Part shown: positions 42,607 to 52,478 of the stretch, piece after piece
How the letters are laid out: each line of letters starts with the position of its first letter
Numbering within the stretch: the stretch's first letter is position 1
Source of the DNA: a bacterium
Lineage (GTDB): Bacteria; Armatimonadota; JACIXR01
DNA length: 64,000 bases
Reading direction: 5' to 3'
Assembly (NCBI GenBank): GCA_014360495.1
Contig: JACIXR010000005.1
Location: 168,894 to 232,893 of the forward strand
The notes under the pieces: generated by a model
Told to the model about the DNA's origin: nothing
The model's input: only the letters and a program-made list of their open reading frames with translations
Database searches by the model: none
Program-made: the position numbers and the translations under genes

Positions 42607-44235
42607 TTACTCCGCTTTAAATATCCTTTCAATCGCCGTAATATCGTCCGCTTCCTCTGGCTTTTTATCGTCCCTTATTCTCACTATCCTCGCCAAGCGA
42701 AGAGCGTATCCGCACTTGTATTTAGGGCTTCTCTGAACATCGTTGAAAGCCACTTCCACCACTACCTCCGGTCTCACATAAACAACTCCTCCCTCCTCCC
42801 TTATCTTCAATTCTAAAAGCTTTTTAGTCATCTCCTCAAATTCCTGGTCCGTCAATCCTTTGAATGTTTTTCCCACCATCAATAGCTCTTTCCTCTCCTT
42901 ATCCCAGCAAGCGAGATGATAATCGGATAGCCAGTTATGTCTCCTTCCATATCCCCATTCAGCTCCTATAATCACCAAATCCAGTGTTATAGACTTTTTC
43001 ACTTTGAGCCAAAGCTTTCCCCTATTCCCCGGAGTATATATACCCTTAAGAGCTTTCGCCATAACGCCTTCCGCTCCCGCCTCCAGAGCCCTTTTGAAGA
43101 AACTTTCCCCTTCTTCCAAATCCTTAGGCAATATCCTTTCCGCAAGGGGAATTCCTCCCGCTATTTCTTCCAATTTTTTCCACCTTTCCTCATAACTCAC
43201 ATCCAAAAGCGATTCACCATCTACATATAAACAGTCGAAGAGAAATAGCTTCAAAGGTATTTCCTCCCTCATCCTCTCTATCTCCCTTCTCCTACTCACT
43301 CTTCTGAGTATATCTTGAAAAGGCAGGAACTTTCCCTCTTTAACCGCCACAACTTCCCCTTCCAAGATTACATCCCCTTTTATATTTTTCCTCACTTCCT
43401 CTACAATCTCGGGGAAAGAAGGGGTCAAATCGTTCAATCTTCGGGAGAAAATCATAACTTTATCCCCGCCCTTATGTATCTGCACCCTTGCTCCATCGTA
43501 TTTGAACTCCAGAGCCAGTTCTCCACCTATCTCCTCAAAAGCTTCCTTTATAGAATACGCCATCTGGGCAAGCATCGGCTGAAGAGGTTGGAAAAGGGTC
43601 AGGGAAAGGGATTCCAAGGTTTTCTCTTTCTTCTCCAAAAAAGAGCGAACCGTTTCCCCTATATCTCCATATAGAAGATAGCCCTTCCTGATTTCCTCAA
43701 GGGGAACATCAACCGCTGTCGCTAAACCCTCCAAAATCATCCCGTCCTTCACTCCTATCCTCATCTCACCCACTATTACCTTGGCGAGATATCTCGCCTC
43801 AAGCGAATCCATCTTGGTTAAAAGCCCCTTCAATATCGCCTTTCTATACCTCATTGCCCCCTTCCCTTCCATTTTATCCAGGCTAAGCAAATTATCGTAA
43901 ACTTCGCTGATAGTCAATCCTTTTGAGGTATATTTAGACCATCTTCTATAAATCCCCTCCACTATATCTCCAACATCAACGGCGTTTGTGCTTATCCTCT
44001 CCATTTCCTTAGGAGATATGGGGAACATCTCTTTGAGGGATTCAAAAAGGATGTTCCAGGAGACGAAAATCCTTTTTCCCGCGGGAAAGCGACCAAGGAA
44101 AAGATAGGAGGCGATTTTGGCTTCCTCGGGAGATAGGGAGCGGAAAAATTCCCCTATCATCCTCGCCTTTTCCTTTTTCCCACCCTCCTTCTCCAGTTTT
44201 TGACATACCAAAGCGAATTCCCTGAATTCCGCCAT
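42607..44235 (-). CDS. ATP-dependent DNA ligase (archaeal-type, DNA ligase I-like)
   Basis: 542 residues, the length of archaeal replicative ligases. An N-terminal DNA-binding domain (about 1-200) is followed by the nucleotidyltransferase core, whose adenylated lysine lies in LEFKYDGARVQIHK (Lys245). Motif III is LFDCLYVDG, with a later EGVMAKALKG and LWLKVKKS, then an OB-fold ending VVEVAFNDVQRSPKY. Bacteria usually rely on NAD-dependent LigA, so this is an accessory or repair ligase, or a horizontal acquisition. It begins 6 bases beyond the permease stop and seems to be the last gene of the sugar-transport operon, although it has no functional tie to it. Confidence 0.93.
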   Translation of the reverse strand: MAEFREFALVCQKLEKEGGKKEKARMIGEFFRSLSPEEAKIASYLFLGRFPAGKRIFVSWNILFESLKEMFPISPKEMERISTNAVDVGDIVEGIYRRWSKYTSKGLTISEVYDNLLSLDKMEGKGAMRYRKAILKGLLTKMDSLEARYLAKVIVGEMRIGVKDGMILEGLATAVDVPLEEIRKGYLLYGDIGETVRSFLEKKEKTLESLSLTLFQPLQPMLAQMAYSIKEAFEEIGGELALEFKYDGARVQIHKGGDKVMIFSRRLNDLTPSFPEIVEEVRKNIKGDVILEGEVVAVKEGKFLPFQDILRRVSRRREIERMREEIPLKLFLFDCLYVDGESLLDVSYEERWKKLEEIAGGIPLAERILPKDLEEGESFFKRALEAGAEGVMAKALKGIYTPGNRGKLWLKVKKSITLDLVIIGAEWGYGRRHNWLSDYHLACWDKERKELLMVGKTFKGLTDQEFEEMTKKLLELKIREEGGVVYVRPEVVVEVAFNDVQRSPKYKCGYALRLARIVRIRDDKKPEEADDITAIERIFKAE

Positions 44236-44241
44236 CTACTT

Positions 44242-45300
44242 TTAAGCTTTCCTCATCTCCTTGACCTTATCCAAAAGGACGGCGGCGAGGATAATTACTC
44301 CCTTCACTACATACTGGTAGAAAGTTGATACCCTCATAAGAACGAGACCATTATCAATTATCCCGATTAGAAGGGCACCCAGGAATGTTCCGCCGATATT
44401 TCCCTTTCCACCCATCAAGCTCGTCCCACCCAAGACGCAGGCGGCTATCGCGTTTAGCTCATACATCTGCCCCGTTTTAGGGTCGCCCGAGCCGAGACGC
44501 GCGGCAAGTATAATGCCAGAAAGAGCGGCGAGGAAGCCGCTTAATGTGTAAACCATCAGCTTTACTTTGTTGATATTGATTCCCGATAACCTTGCTGCCT
44601 CCTCATTTCCACCGATTGCGAAAACATAGCGTCCGAAAGTCGTCCTTGCGAGAATGTAGTGGGCTATCAAGGCTATAACAGTCATTATAATCACTGGTAT
44701 GGGAATTGGACCGATGTAGCCGGAGCCGAGGGTTATGAAGGAATCGGGGAGTTCGGGAACGGGGAAGCCACCGGTGTAAATGAAAGCTAAGCCTCTCGCT
44801 ATCGTCATCATCGCGAGGGTTACGACGAAGGGAGGCATAAGGAAGCGAGTGATGAAGAAGCCATTAATTGCGCCGAGGAAGGCGCCGAGAAGCAAGCCAA
44901 TTATGATTCCCAGAGGGACTCCCAAGGCTGGAGAAGGCGGTGGAAGAATGGTAAGATGGGCTATGGTGATTCCTCTTTTCATAACTCCTGTGCAGATAAC
45001 GGCTGCAAGGGCGACGATTGAGCCGACGGAAAGGTCAATTCCCGCTGTGATTATGACAAAGGTCATCCCCACAGCAACGATTGTATTGATGGAAATCTGT
45101 CTCAAGACATTGAGGAAATTATCAATTGAGAGGAAATTCGGGGCGGAGATGGCGAAATAAATTGAAAGGAGGACAATGAAGAGGGGGATGCCATAGTGGA
45201 GGAGGAGGTCAAGAGGAGAGGTGGTTAAGGAAGTAGGCTTGTCTGCTTGTTCCTTAGCGGGCGGTTGCTTCTCAGGAGACAAGGCTCCCACCTGTTGCAA
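44242..45300 (-). CDS. Ribose/xylose-type ABC transporter permease
   Basis: About 352 residues of the RbsC family with some ten hydrophobic segments. The signature stretches are [45 protein letters not shown] and [15 protein letters not shown]. The polar N-terminal tail (about 30 residues) precedes the first helix. It forms the membrane channel for a monosaccharide, together with the ATPase and binding protein encoded upstream. The first start, TTG at 45300, lies within the ATPase gene, and later TTG or GTG codons are possible, so the N-terminus is uncertain by up to about 30 residues. Confidence 0.9.
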   Translation of the reverse strand: MQQVGALSPEKQPPAKEQADKPTSLTTSPLDLLLHYGIPLFIVLLSIYFAISAPNFLSIDNFLNVLRQISINTIVAVGMTFVIITAGIDLSVGSIVALAAVICTGVMKRGITIAHLTILPPPSPALGVPLGIIIGLLLGAFLGAINGFFITRFLMPPFVVTLAMMTIARGLAFIYTGGFPVPELPDSFITLGSGYIGPIPIPVIIMTVIALIAHYILARTTFGRYVFAIGGNEEAARLSGININKVKLMVYTLSGFLAALSGIILAARLGSGDPKTGQMYELNAIAACVLGGTSLMGGKGNIGGTFLGALLIGIIDNGLVLMRVSTFYQYVVKGVIILAAVLLDKVKEMRKA

Positions 45301-46765
45301 GATGCATTATCTTCTCCTGCGTTGCCTCCTCCCTTGTTAATTCGCCTGCTATCTTCCCCTCGTGGATTACGAGGATGCGGTCGCTCATTCCCAAAATCTC
45401 GGGAAGCTCTGAGGAAATCATAATTATGCCCACGCCCCTTTCCGCCAGCTGATTCATAAGCTCGTATATCTCCACCTTCGCTCCCACATCTATCCCCCTT
45501 GTGGGTTCATCAAATATCAGGACCTTGCTCTTGGTGAAAAGCCATTTCGCCAAGACGAGCTTTTGCTGTGTTCCTCCGGAAAGGTTGCGGGCTATTTGTT
45601 CAATTGAGGGAGTCTTGATATCCAAATCCTCAACGAATCTGCGAGCAGCTTCTCTTTCCTTGGCAAAGTTAATGAAGCCTCGTATAGCGACTTCCATCAG
45701 ATTGGCGAGAGTTGTGTTCTCCCTCACGGTCATAGGAAGGACGAGACCATAGCGTTTTCTATCCTCGGTGAGAAGTCCTATTCCCAACCTGATGGCATCC
45801 TGAGGACTACGAATACGCACTTCCTTCCCTTCAAGATAGATTTTGCCCCTATCTATTGGGTCAGCCCCGAAGATGGCGCGCGCGATCTCCGTCCTTCCCG
45901 CTCCTACCAATCCCGCCAATCCCAATACTTCCCCCTTATGAAGAGTGAAAGATATATCCCTGAAAACTCCTTCACGAGTCAAGCCTTCCACCCTCAATAT
46001 CTCCTCCCCTATTTTCGCGGGACGCTTGGGAATCTTCTCCTTGATTTCCCTTCCAACCATCATAGTTATCACTTCATCTCTGTTAGTTTCTTCTATCCTC
46101 TTAGTCCCTATATATTTTCCATCCCGCAGGACGGTGATTCTATCCGCGATTTGAAAGATTTCCTCCAAACGATGGGATACGAAGATTATCGCCACTCCTT
46201 CTGACTTAAGGCTTCTTATAATCTCAAAGAGATGCTCAACTTCCCTTTCCGTGAGGGCGGAGGTAGGCTCATCCATAGCGATTATCTGGGCATTTTGAGA
46301 GAGGGCTTTGGCGATTTCCGTCATCTGTTGCTGAGCAACGGATAATTGGGCAACGAGGGTGCGAGAGCTGAAGTTGGCACCGATTCTGTCAAGAATTTCC
46401 TGTGCTTCCCTATGAAGTTTTCCGAAGTCCACGAACCCATTGAACTTCCTTGGCTCCCTCCCTAAAAAGATGTTTTCACCAGCGGAAAGATAAGGAACAA
46501 GATTGAACTCTTGATAGATTACCGCTATCCCAGCTTGTATAGCGTCCAAGGGAGAATGAAAGTGAACGGGCTTTCCATTGAGGATTATCTCCCCTTTGTC
46601 CATTGGGATGGCGCCAGCGAGGATTTTCAGGAGAGTGGATTTACCCGCTCCGTTCTCCCCAACGAGGGCGTGGACCTCTCCTTTCTCCACCTCAAATCGG
46701 ACATTGTCCAGCGCCAATACCCCGGGGAATTGCTTGGTTATCCCTCTCATTTCCAAAAAAGCCAT
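45272..46765 (-). CDS. Sugar ABC transporter ATP-binding protein (RbsA/MglA type, two ATPase domains)
   Basis: 497 residues, two fused ABC domains as usual for monosaccharide importers. The first has Walker [10 protein letters not shown] and Walker [14 protein letters not shown]. Its signature loop is LSVAQQQM. The second has a degenerate Walker A ([10 protein letters not shown]), signature LSGGTQQK and Walker [17 protein letters not shown]. It powers import through the RbsC-type permease. It begins 2 bases after the binding-protein gene and overlaps the permease gene. Confidence 0.94.
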   Translation of the reverse strand: MAFLEMRGITKQFPGVLALDNVRFEVEKGEVHALVGENGAGKSTLLKILAGAIPMDKGEIILNGKPVHFHSPLDAIQAGIAVIYQEFNLVPYLSAGENIFLGREPRKFNGFVDFGKLHREAQEILDRIGANFSSRTLVAQLSVAQQQMTEIAKALSQNAQIIAMDEPTSALTEREVEHLFEIIRSLKSEGVAIIFVSHRLEEIFQIADRITVLRDGKYIGTKRIEETNRDEVITMMVGREIKEKIPKRPAKIGEEILRVEGLTREGVFRDISFTLHKGEVLGLAGLVGAGRTEIARAIFGADPIDRGKIYLEGKEVRIRSPQDAIRLGIGLLTEDRKRYGLVLPMTVRENTTLANLMEVAIRGFINFAKEREAARRFVEDLDIKTPSIEQIARNLSGGTQQKLVLAKWLFTKSKVLIFDEPTRGIDVGAKVEIYELMNQLAERGVGIIMISSELPEILGMSDRILVIHEGKIAGELTREEATQEKIMHLATGGSLVS

Positions 46766-46767
46766 AT

Positions 46768-47742
46768 TTACCCTCCTTCCGCAAGTGATTTGAGAAGGTC
46801 TGGTTTAGAGTTATCAACTATATCTACATCTATGTAAATTACTTTGGGAATGTCAATCTTTTCCCCCTTCTTTTTCGCCTCAAGATATTTAGCCGCTACT
46901 TCTACCACTTTCTCCCCTATCTTTTTTGGAAATTGGATAACATCGGCTTTGAGATTGGTTTTGTTGAGGATTGCCTTGCAAGCCTCTGGTGTGGCATCGT
47001 AGCCAATGATGATGATTTTGTCCTTATTGGGTATCTTGCTTCCTCTTATAGCGGAAAGCGCTCCCAATGCGGAGTCATCGTTTATGGCGAAGACGGCGTC
47101 TATATCGGGGTGGGCTTGAAGAATGTTTTCCATCACCGTCATCGCTTTATCTTTCTGTCCTTCTCCCGATTGGCGGGCAACGACCACTATACCGGGATAT
47201 TTCTTTATTTCCTCCAGAAATCCCCTCACCCTTTCCTGAACAGAGGTCACAACTGGGTGGTCTATAATCGCTATATTTCCCTTCCCTTTCAGAAGCTTGG
47301 CAAGGTAAGCCCCAGCGAGCCTACCTCCTTGCACGTTGTTTGATGCTACATGGCATACCACATCCCCGCCTTTCGCCGCAATATCAGCAGTGAAAACCGG
47401 GATGCCGGCTTTGTTCGCCGATTTCACCGCCTGAACTATCCCTTCGGAATCGGCTGGGCAGAGAATCATCGCATCCACTCCCATCGTGATGAAGTTTTCA
47501 ACTTGGGATGTTTGCTGGGCATTGTCAAACTCCGCCGATTCAATCACCAAATCAACATTCATCTCTTCCGCTTTCTCCCTCATTCCTCGCTCCAAATCCC
47601 TGTAGAAGACATGCTGTTTCGTAAGGAGGCTAACCCCTATTAGGGGCTTTTGCTTTCCGCCTCCACGGGAATACCAAATACCAATGCCGATTAAACCGAT
47701 AATAATCAAAACGCTGATGAGTATAACCAAGAATCTACGCAT
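46768..47742 (-). CDS. Periplasmic sugar-binding protein (RbsB/pentose-hexose type)
   Basis: 324 residues. An N-terminal hydrophobic segment (about 4-24) serves as signal or anchor and lacks a lipobox Cys. The type I periplasmic-binding fold shows [61 protein letters not shown] and [18 protein letters not shown]. It delivers a monosaccharide to the transporter. The ATG follows AAGGAGG. The gene heads the operon and lies under a consensus promoter with a palindrome in the spacer (47770-47784), suggesting repression by a sugar-responsive regulator. Confidence 0.92.
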   Translation of the reverse strand: MRRFLVILISVLIIIGLIGIGIWYSRGGGKQKPLIGVSLLTKQHVFYRDLERGMREKAEEMNVDLVIESAEFDNAQQTSQVENFITMGVDAMILCPADSEGIVQAVKSANKAGIPVFTADIAAKGGDVVCHVASNNVQGGRLAGAYLAKLLKGKGNIAIIDHPVVTSVQERVRGFLEEIKKYPGIVVVARQSGEGQKDKAMTVMENILQAHPDIDAVFAINDDSALGALSAIRGSKIPNKDKIIIIGYDATPEACKAILNKTNLKADVIQFPKKIGEKVVEVAAKYLEAKKKGEKIDIPKVIYIDVDIVDNSKPDLLKSLAEGG

Positions 47743-47765
47743 CTCCGCTTCCTCCTTTTTTCTTA

Positions 47766-47793
47766 ATTATATGGAGCTTCCATACGGTGTCAA
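47766..47793 (-). promoter_or_regulatory. Consensus promoter of the sugar ABC transporter operon
   Basis: On the minus strand, TTGACA (47788-47793), a 16-bp spacer and TATAAT (47766-47771). Both hexamers are perfect. Confidence 0.75.
47770..47784. promoter_or_regulatory. Operator-like palindrome in the promoter spacer
   Basis: TATGGA-GCT-TCCATA, a perfect 6+3+6 inverted repeat, lies between the -35 and -10 boxes and touches the -10. This is the classic place for a repressor site. No candidate repressor gene is adjacent. Confidence 0.6.
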
Positions 47794-47812
47794 TAAAGAA
47801 TGCCAAGTCCCC

Positions 47813-47842
47813 TTGCCTGCCAATCCCTGCTTTCTTTAAAAT
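47813..47842 (+). promoter_or_regulatory. Promoter of the secreted 1,033-residue gene (leaderless)
   Basis: TTGCCT (47813-47818), an 18-bp spacer and TAAAAT (47837-47842). The ATG is only 8 bases beyond, and no ribosome-binding site precedes it. Confidence 0.5.
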
Positions 47843-47850
47843 TAATATAA

Positions 47851-50800
47851 ATGAACTGTAGATTGTTGCTTCTCTTCTATTTATTAACCCTTATCTCCTT
47901 AGCTTGGGGAAAGGGGGTTCTGCTCATCTCCAGCGAGGAAAACGACTTCACATCCCTTCTAAAGGATTTGGACATACCATTTAGCCAATCCCCTTCTCTC
48001 TCCTCCCTCAAGGATTTGCCCCAATACGATGCCCTCATCCTTTGCTCACTCAACTACCCAGAGCCCAATTTCCTCAGAGAAGAAGATGAGTCTAAAATAA
48101 AGTCCTTTCTGGAAAATGGCGGAAGGGTCTTTATGGAATATTCTACATCCATAAACAATACACTATTCGGCATGAAACTTGATAACCCCAAAAGAATGCT
48201 CCACGAACGCTTAATCGTAAGCGAAAGCCACTTCATAGCGAAGGATTTGGAGGTGAATACCCTTCTTGATGAGCATAACTCGGCATTCCTTTCTCCTCTT
48301 CAATTTGAAGGTGAACCAATAATTCATTATGGCAAGGTCCTCGGAACCTATAAGTTATTTAAACCCCAAGATTGGATTGAGATAAACTTGGATTTGGGAG
48401 AAATTCACAACCTTTCCCTTTATCGCCAAAGATTTGGAGCTTCAATAGCTGATTATTGTCCGGAGAAAGTTGAAGTTTATTTGAGCGAGGATGGGATGGA
48501 TTTCAGAAAGGTAGGGCAAGCGGAGGGGAATCTGCTTGGGCAGATTGTGGAGATTCCCCTTAGTGGTGGAAAAGCCCGCTATGTGAAGATAAAAGTATAT
48601 AAATACAGGCGAAGTCCGACGACAGATTGGTTATTTTTAGGCGAGATGGAGATTTTAGACGAAAATGGAGAGAACATTGCCCTGAGGAAATCTTATACTC
48701 TTTCTCCAAGCCCTCCCTTTCCTTATTCTGATGTTTTCCCAGGAAAGTTGACCGACGGGATTATTGAGGGGCATTACAGCGATAAATTATCGGTTGGTTT
48801 CCCTGTTCGTTTTCCTCCCTCCCCTCTTTATCCCGCAATCGTCGCGTTGAATATAGGCAAGGGAGAATTGATAATCGCTTTCCTGAAAATTAGCGATTAC
48901 AAAAGGCGATTCTTCCGACCGAGTGAAAAATGGGAAATATTGCTTAAAAACATTATTTTATTCCTCTTGCCCGACGATGAGCGTGCGAGGATAGAGGAAA
49001 GCTATATCCCTCTTAAGGTCTGGAGCGAGCCGAGAAAATGGGTTGTTCCGGGAGAGAAGTTAAAAATAATCGTCCGAACTGAACCTGAAGTGAGCGTAAA
49101 AGCAAGGCAGGAAGAGAGGGAAATCAAAATGAGAAAAGTTGAAGGAGGTTTTTGGGAGGGAGAGCTGAGTTTAAACAGGGAAGGAAACTATGAAATAAAG
49201 GTTGTGGCTATGAAGGGTAAAATGAAAAAGGAGGGGTCATTGAAAATAGAGGTTAAAGCGAGGGAGAAAAAGTATCTGGAGGTTTTGGATAGAAATATAA
49301 ATTGGTTTCTTCGCTCGGGAGTTATGCCGAAAGGCGATGGTTCGGAGGGTGTTTACAATCAAAGATGTATTGCTTGGTTTGATGGAGGACCTTTGGAATC
49401 CCTACCCTCTCCATATAGAGTTGATTGCAACGCGAAGAGCGCGCTCGCCTTTTACCTTTATGGCAAACTAACCAAGAACGAAAAATTCAAGATGATAGCG
49501 GAAAAGATAATTGATTTTATGCTTCCCCATCAAATCTCTGACCCAAATCGCCACTCATTTGGCGGTTGGACTTGGCTTTATGAAAAGATAAACACGATTT
49601 GGTTTTGGGACGATAACACGAGAACCGCTCTCTGCCTTCTTTATCTCTATAAGAACACTGGAAAAGAAAAATTTCTCATCCCAGCTTTACGCACCTTGGA
49701 GCTATGTCGCAGAGTAGCCCATCCCGATGGCTTGATAACTCGCACCGCAGTGGAGCCTGAGGAATTAGACAAGCTTGGCTGTTCAGCTTATAGACGATTT
49801 CAACAGGGAATCGCTTCCGACTTTGACCTCCTTCGTTGGTTCTCAGCTTATGCTATAACAGGGGATGAGGAATACAAGAGACTGGCGGAAACCTGCCTGC
49901 GTTGTTGGAAACATATCTCTACTGTGAGAGGATTGCCCGTTGCCTATTTCTACACAATGGATGAAGAGACGAAGAAGATAATAATAAATTATTGGCAATC
50001 ATATCTGGAGAATCCCGATGTCAAAAGGTGGGGAGTTCCCCGAGTTGATGCTCCTGATTATCTCTGGGCTTTTGAAGGCGATTGCTCTATAACTACTGCT
50101 GTGGATGACCCTCTATCCGACCAGCTTTACCAGACCTCTTTCCTCCTGCTCCATTCTTGGTGGTCATATAAAGCGACGGGAGAGTCTGTTTGCCTCTCTG
50201 CCTTCCATAAAATAGGCGATTTTCTCGCGAGAATACAGATGGAGAGCGAGGACAAAAGAATAGACGGAGCTTGGGTGAGAGGGTGGGATTTGGAGAATTG
50301 GGAGTGTTTCGGTGCACCCTATGACCCAAACTACGGACCCTACTCCGCCTACACGGGTTGGATGAACTCCATCATTGATATAGCCTACAGCTTATATCTT
50401 TTGAATGAAAACCCATTTTCTCCTCCAAGGAAAAACGAAAGAGCGCTTTCCATACTCAAAGAATTGCGAGCCACTGCACCCCAAGAAGGTATAAAAGAGG
50501 AAAATATAGCCCTAAATCGTCCCTATACACTCACTCCGGCTCCCGAAGGGGAGTATGGGGATTCCCCTCCTGGGAAGCTTACCGATGGTCTGATAGATGG
50601 TCATTATGAGGATGGATTATCGGTTGGTTGGCATATTGACGAAGGAAAGGAGATAGCTGTTGAGATGGTGTTGGATTTAGGGGAGGAGAAGGAAATCGCT
50701 ATGGTGGCCCAGCGATATGGAGCTGGAGAACAGGGATATATTCCAGATGAGGTGGTGATATCGGCAAGCAAGGATGGGGCGAATTATATTGAGATAGGAA

Positions 50801-50952
50801 GAACCAGGCCCCAAATTCCTGGCTTTCTATATATTCCCTTATCCCAACCTGTTAAAGCAAGGTATCTGAAATTCTTCATAAAGAAAGCAAGGCACTCGCC
50901 AACTACTGATTTCCTTTTCATTGGCGAGACCTTGGTTTATCCAAAAAGCTGA
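47851..50952 (+). CDS. Large secreted multidomain protein with discoidin-like (F5/8C) domains and an alpha/alpha-barrel-like region
   Basis: 1,033 residues. A signal peptide (about 1-20) is followed by a ThuA/GATase-like domain (about 22-135 and again about 320-370). A discoidin-like segment (about 170-275) contains RYVKIKVYKYRRSPTTDWLF. An orphan discoidin N-half (about 277-320: ENIALRKSYTL, KLTDGIIEGHYSD) comes next. An Ig-like domain (about 390-465) precedes a helical barrel (about 475-870: CNAKSALAFYLYGKLTKNE, HSFGGWTWLYEKIN, RTALCLLYLYKNTGKEKF). A complete C-terminal discoidin-like domain (about 890-1033) repeats both motifs. The barrel resembles six-hairpin glycosidases or lyases. There is no Shine-Dalgarno. 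Confidence 0.68.
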   Translation: MNCRLLLLFYLLTLISLAWGKGVLLISSEENDFTSLLKDLDIPFSQSPSLSSLKDLPQYDALILCSLNYPEPNFLREEDESKIKSFLENGGRVFMEYSTSINNTLFGMKLDNPKRMLHERLIVSESHFIAKDLEVNTLLDEHNSAFLSPLQFEGEPIIHYGKVLGTYKLFKPQDWIEINLDLGEIHNLSLYRQRFGASIADYCPEKVEVYLSEDGMDFRKVGQAEGNLLGQIVEIPLSGGKARYVKIKVYKYRRSPTTDWLFLGEMEILDENGENIALRKSYTLSPSPPFPYSDVFPGKLTDGIIEGHYSDKLSVGFPVRFPPSPLYPAIVALNIGKGELIIAFLKISDYKRRFFRPSEKWEILLKNIILFLLPDDERARIEESYIPLKVWSEPRKWVVPGEKLKIIVRTEPEVSVKARQEEREIKMRKVEGGFWEGELSLNREGNYEIKVVAMKGKMKKEGSLKIEVKAREKKYLEVLDRNINWFLRSGVMPKGDGSEGVYNQRCIAWFDGGPLESLPSPYRVDCNAKSALAFYLYGKLTKNEKFKMIAEKIIDFMLPHQISDPNRHSFGGWTWLYEKINTIWFWDDNTRTALCLLYLYKNTGKEKFLIPALRTLELCRRVAHPDGLITRTAVEPEELDKLGCSAYRRFQQGIASDFDLLRWFSAYAITGDEEYKRLAETCLRCWKHISTVRGLPVAYFYTMDEETKKIIINYWQSYLENPDVKRWGVPRVDAPDYLWAFEGDCSITTAVDDPLSDQLYQTSFLLLHSWWSYKATGESVCLSAFHKIGDFLARIQMESEDKRIDGAWVRGWDLENWECFGAPYDPNYGPYSAYTGWMNSIIDIAYSLYLLNENPFSPPRKNERALSILKELRATAPQEGIKEENIALNRPYTLTPAPEGEYGDSPPGKLTDGLIDGHYEDGLSVGWHIDEGKEIAVEMVLDLGEEKEIAMVAQRYGAGEQGYIPDEVVISASKDGANYIEIGRTRPQIPGFLYIPLSQPVKARYLKFFIKKARHSPTTDFLFIGETLVYPKS

Positions 50953-52040
50953 TGAAAGTTAAGATAGCCCATATAACTTACTCTTATTTCCCTATAAAGG
51001 GCGGGGCAGATGTTTATTTGGATAATTTGTTTAAACTCTTGGAGGAAGAAGGATATGAGCAGGAGATATTTCAGAAGTGGGGGAGAAATCTCCCTTCCCA
51101 TATTCATTCCTATCCGCCACTTCCAAAAATAAAGGGACACGATTTTTGGCTCGTCCCGCTCTGCATTTTCCTCTTTTCCCCCCTTCTCACCAAATACAAC
51201 TTGCTCCTCATCCACTATTCCCCTTACTTTCTCCCTTTGAGATGGCATACAAGGACAATCGTCATCTCTCACGGCGTAACTTGGGACGATTCCCCCAAAT
51301 CCAGGGCGGGGAAAATCAAAAAATGTCTCGCCAAATTCGCATTTGAGAATTCAACCTCCTTCGTGGCAAATGATTCTTTTTTCTTAAGGGAAATGGGCGT
51401 AAAAATTCCCCCTGGGGAGAAGATGTTCTCACAAGTTCTTCCCTATCGCTGGCTCATTCCCAATTGCGTTGATACCTCCCATTTCTTCCCCTCTGAGGGG
51501 GAAGAAAGGGATATAATAGTCCCCCGCAATCTCTATTTTTCCCGTGGCGTTCATCTCGCAATAGAGGCTTTCTCAAATATTAGGAAAGACCTGCCCTCTT
51601 CTCGCCTTTTAATTATCGGTGGGATTGGAGATTCTAATTATGCGCTGCGCCTTTATAGAAGGGTCACAGAGCTTGGATTGGATGATAGGGTCTTTTTCTT
51701 GGGGCATATGAAATGGGAGAAGATGAGGGAGATTTATCAAAAAGCGGGAATTTGCCTCATCCCTTCCCTTTTCGGGGAAGGAACTTCCCTTTCCGCTTTG
51801 GAAGCGATGGCAAGTGGTGTTGCAACGATTTCCACTTCTATAGGTGGGTTAGCCGACCTCCCAACGATTAAGTGTCAGCCGAACCCGGATTCCCTTGCGG
51901 AAAAGATACTGGAGGTCTATCCTAAAAGAAGGGAAATAGGGAGATGGCAGAGGGAACAGGTCTCCCTTAATTTCTCCATCAATTTATGGAGACAAGCTTG
52001 GCTAAAGGTAATAAAATCTACTCTTAAAGGAGGTGCATAG
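50952..52040 (+). CDS. Glycosyltransferase family 4 (GT-B)
   Basis: 362 residues. The N-terminal acceptor domain begins AHITYSYFPIKGGADVYLDNL. The C-terminal donor domain has IIVPRNLYFSRGVHLAIEAF and the family sequence ICLIPSLFGEGTSLSALEAMASGVATIST, in which the E-x7-E motif binds the nucleotide-sugar. It adds a sugar to a lipid, glycan or small acceptor in the cytoplasm. Its ATG overlaps the previous stop codon by one base (TGATG), so it is coupled to the secreted protein gene. It is followed without a gap by aroQ. Confidence 0.9.
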   Translation: MKVKIAHITYSYFPIKGGADVYLDNLFKLLEEEGYEQEIFQKWGRNLPSHIHSYPPLPKIKGHDFWLVPLCIFLFSPLLTKYNLLLIHYSPYFLPLRWHTRTIVISHGVTWDDSPKSRAGKIKKCLAKFAFENSTSFVANDSFFLREMGVKIPPGEKMFSQVLPYRWLIPNCVDTSHFFPSEGEERDIIVPRNLYFSRGVHLAIEAFSNIRKDLPSSRLLIIGGIGDSNYALRLYRRVTELGLDDRVFFLGHMKWEKMREIYQKAGICLIPSLFGEGTSLSALEAMASGVATISTSIGGLADLPTIKCQPNPDSLAEKILEVYPKRREIGRWQREQVSLNFSINLWRQAWLKVIKSTLKGGA

Positions 52041-52478
52041 ATGAAAGTCTTGGTCATCCACGGACCCAATCTCAACTTATTGGGGGTGAGGGAGCCGGAG
52101 GTCTATGGTAGACAAAGCCTTGAGGAGATAAACAGGATGATAGAGAATGAGGCGAAGGAGCTTGGTATTGAAGTAAAGATAGTTCAGTATAATGGCGAGA
52201 AAGAGATATTGGAGGAAATTCATTCCGCCTTAGGCAACTTTCAGGGAATAATAATAAACCCGGGAGCCTATACCCATTACAGCTATGCAATTAGGGATGC
52301 CATCGCCGGTGTTAGGCTTCCCACTATTGAGGTTCATCTCTCTAACATCCATTCTCGTGAGGAATTCAGACGCCATTCGGTAATCGCTCCTGTCTGTATA
52401 GGCGGAATCTATGGCTTCGGAGCCATCAGCTACATTCTCGCGCTTAGGGCGATGAAACTATCATTGGAAGAGAGGTGA
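52041..52478 (+). CDS. aroQ: 3-Dehydroquinate dehydratase, type II
   Basis: 145 residues, normal for type II enzymes, which form dodecamers. Active-site features are [17 protein letters not shown] (catalytic Tyr and the mobile loop Arg), [16 protein letters not shown] and [13 protein letters not shown] (catalytic His), and the C-terminal [16 protein letters not shown]. It forms dehydroshikimate in aromatic amino-acid synthesis. AAAGGAGG precedes the ATG. The next gene overlaps its stop as ATGA-type coupling. No other aro genes are nearby. Confidence 0.96.
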   Translation: MKVLVIHGPNLNLLGVREPEVYGRQSLEEINRMIENEAKELGIEVKIVQYNGEKEILEEIHSALGNFQGIIINPGAYTHYSYAIRDAIAGVRLPTIEVHLSNIHSREEFRRHSVIAPVCIGGIYGFGAISYILALRAMKLSLEER

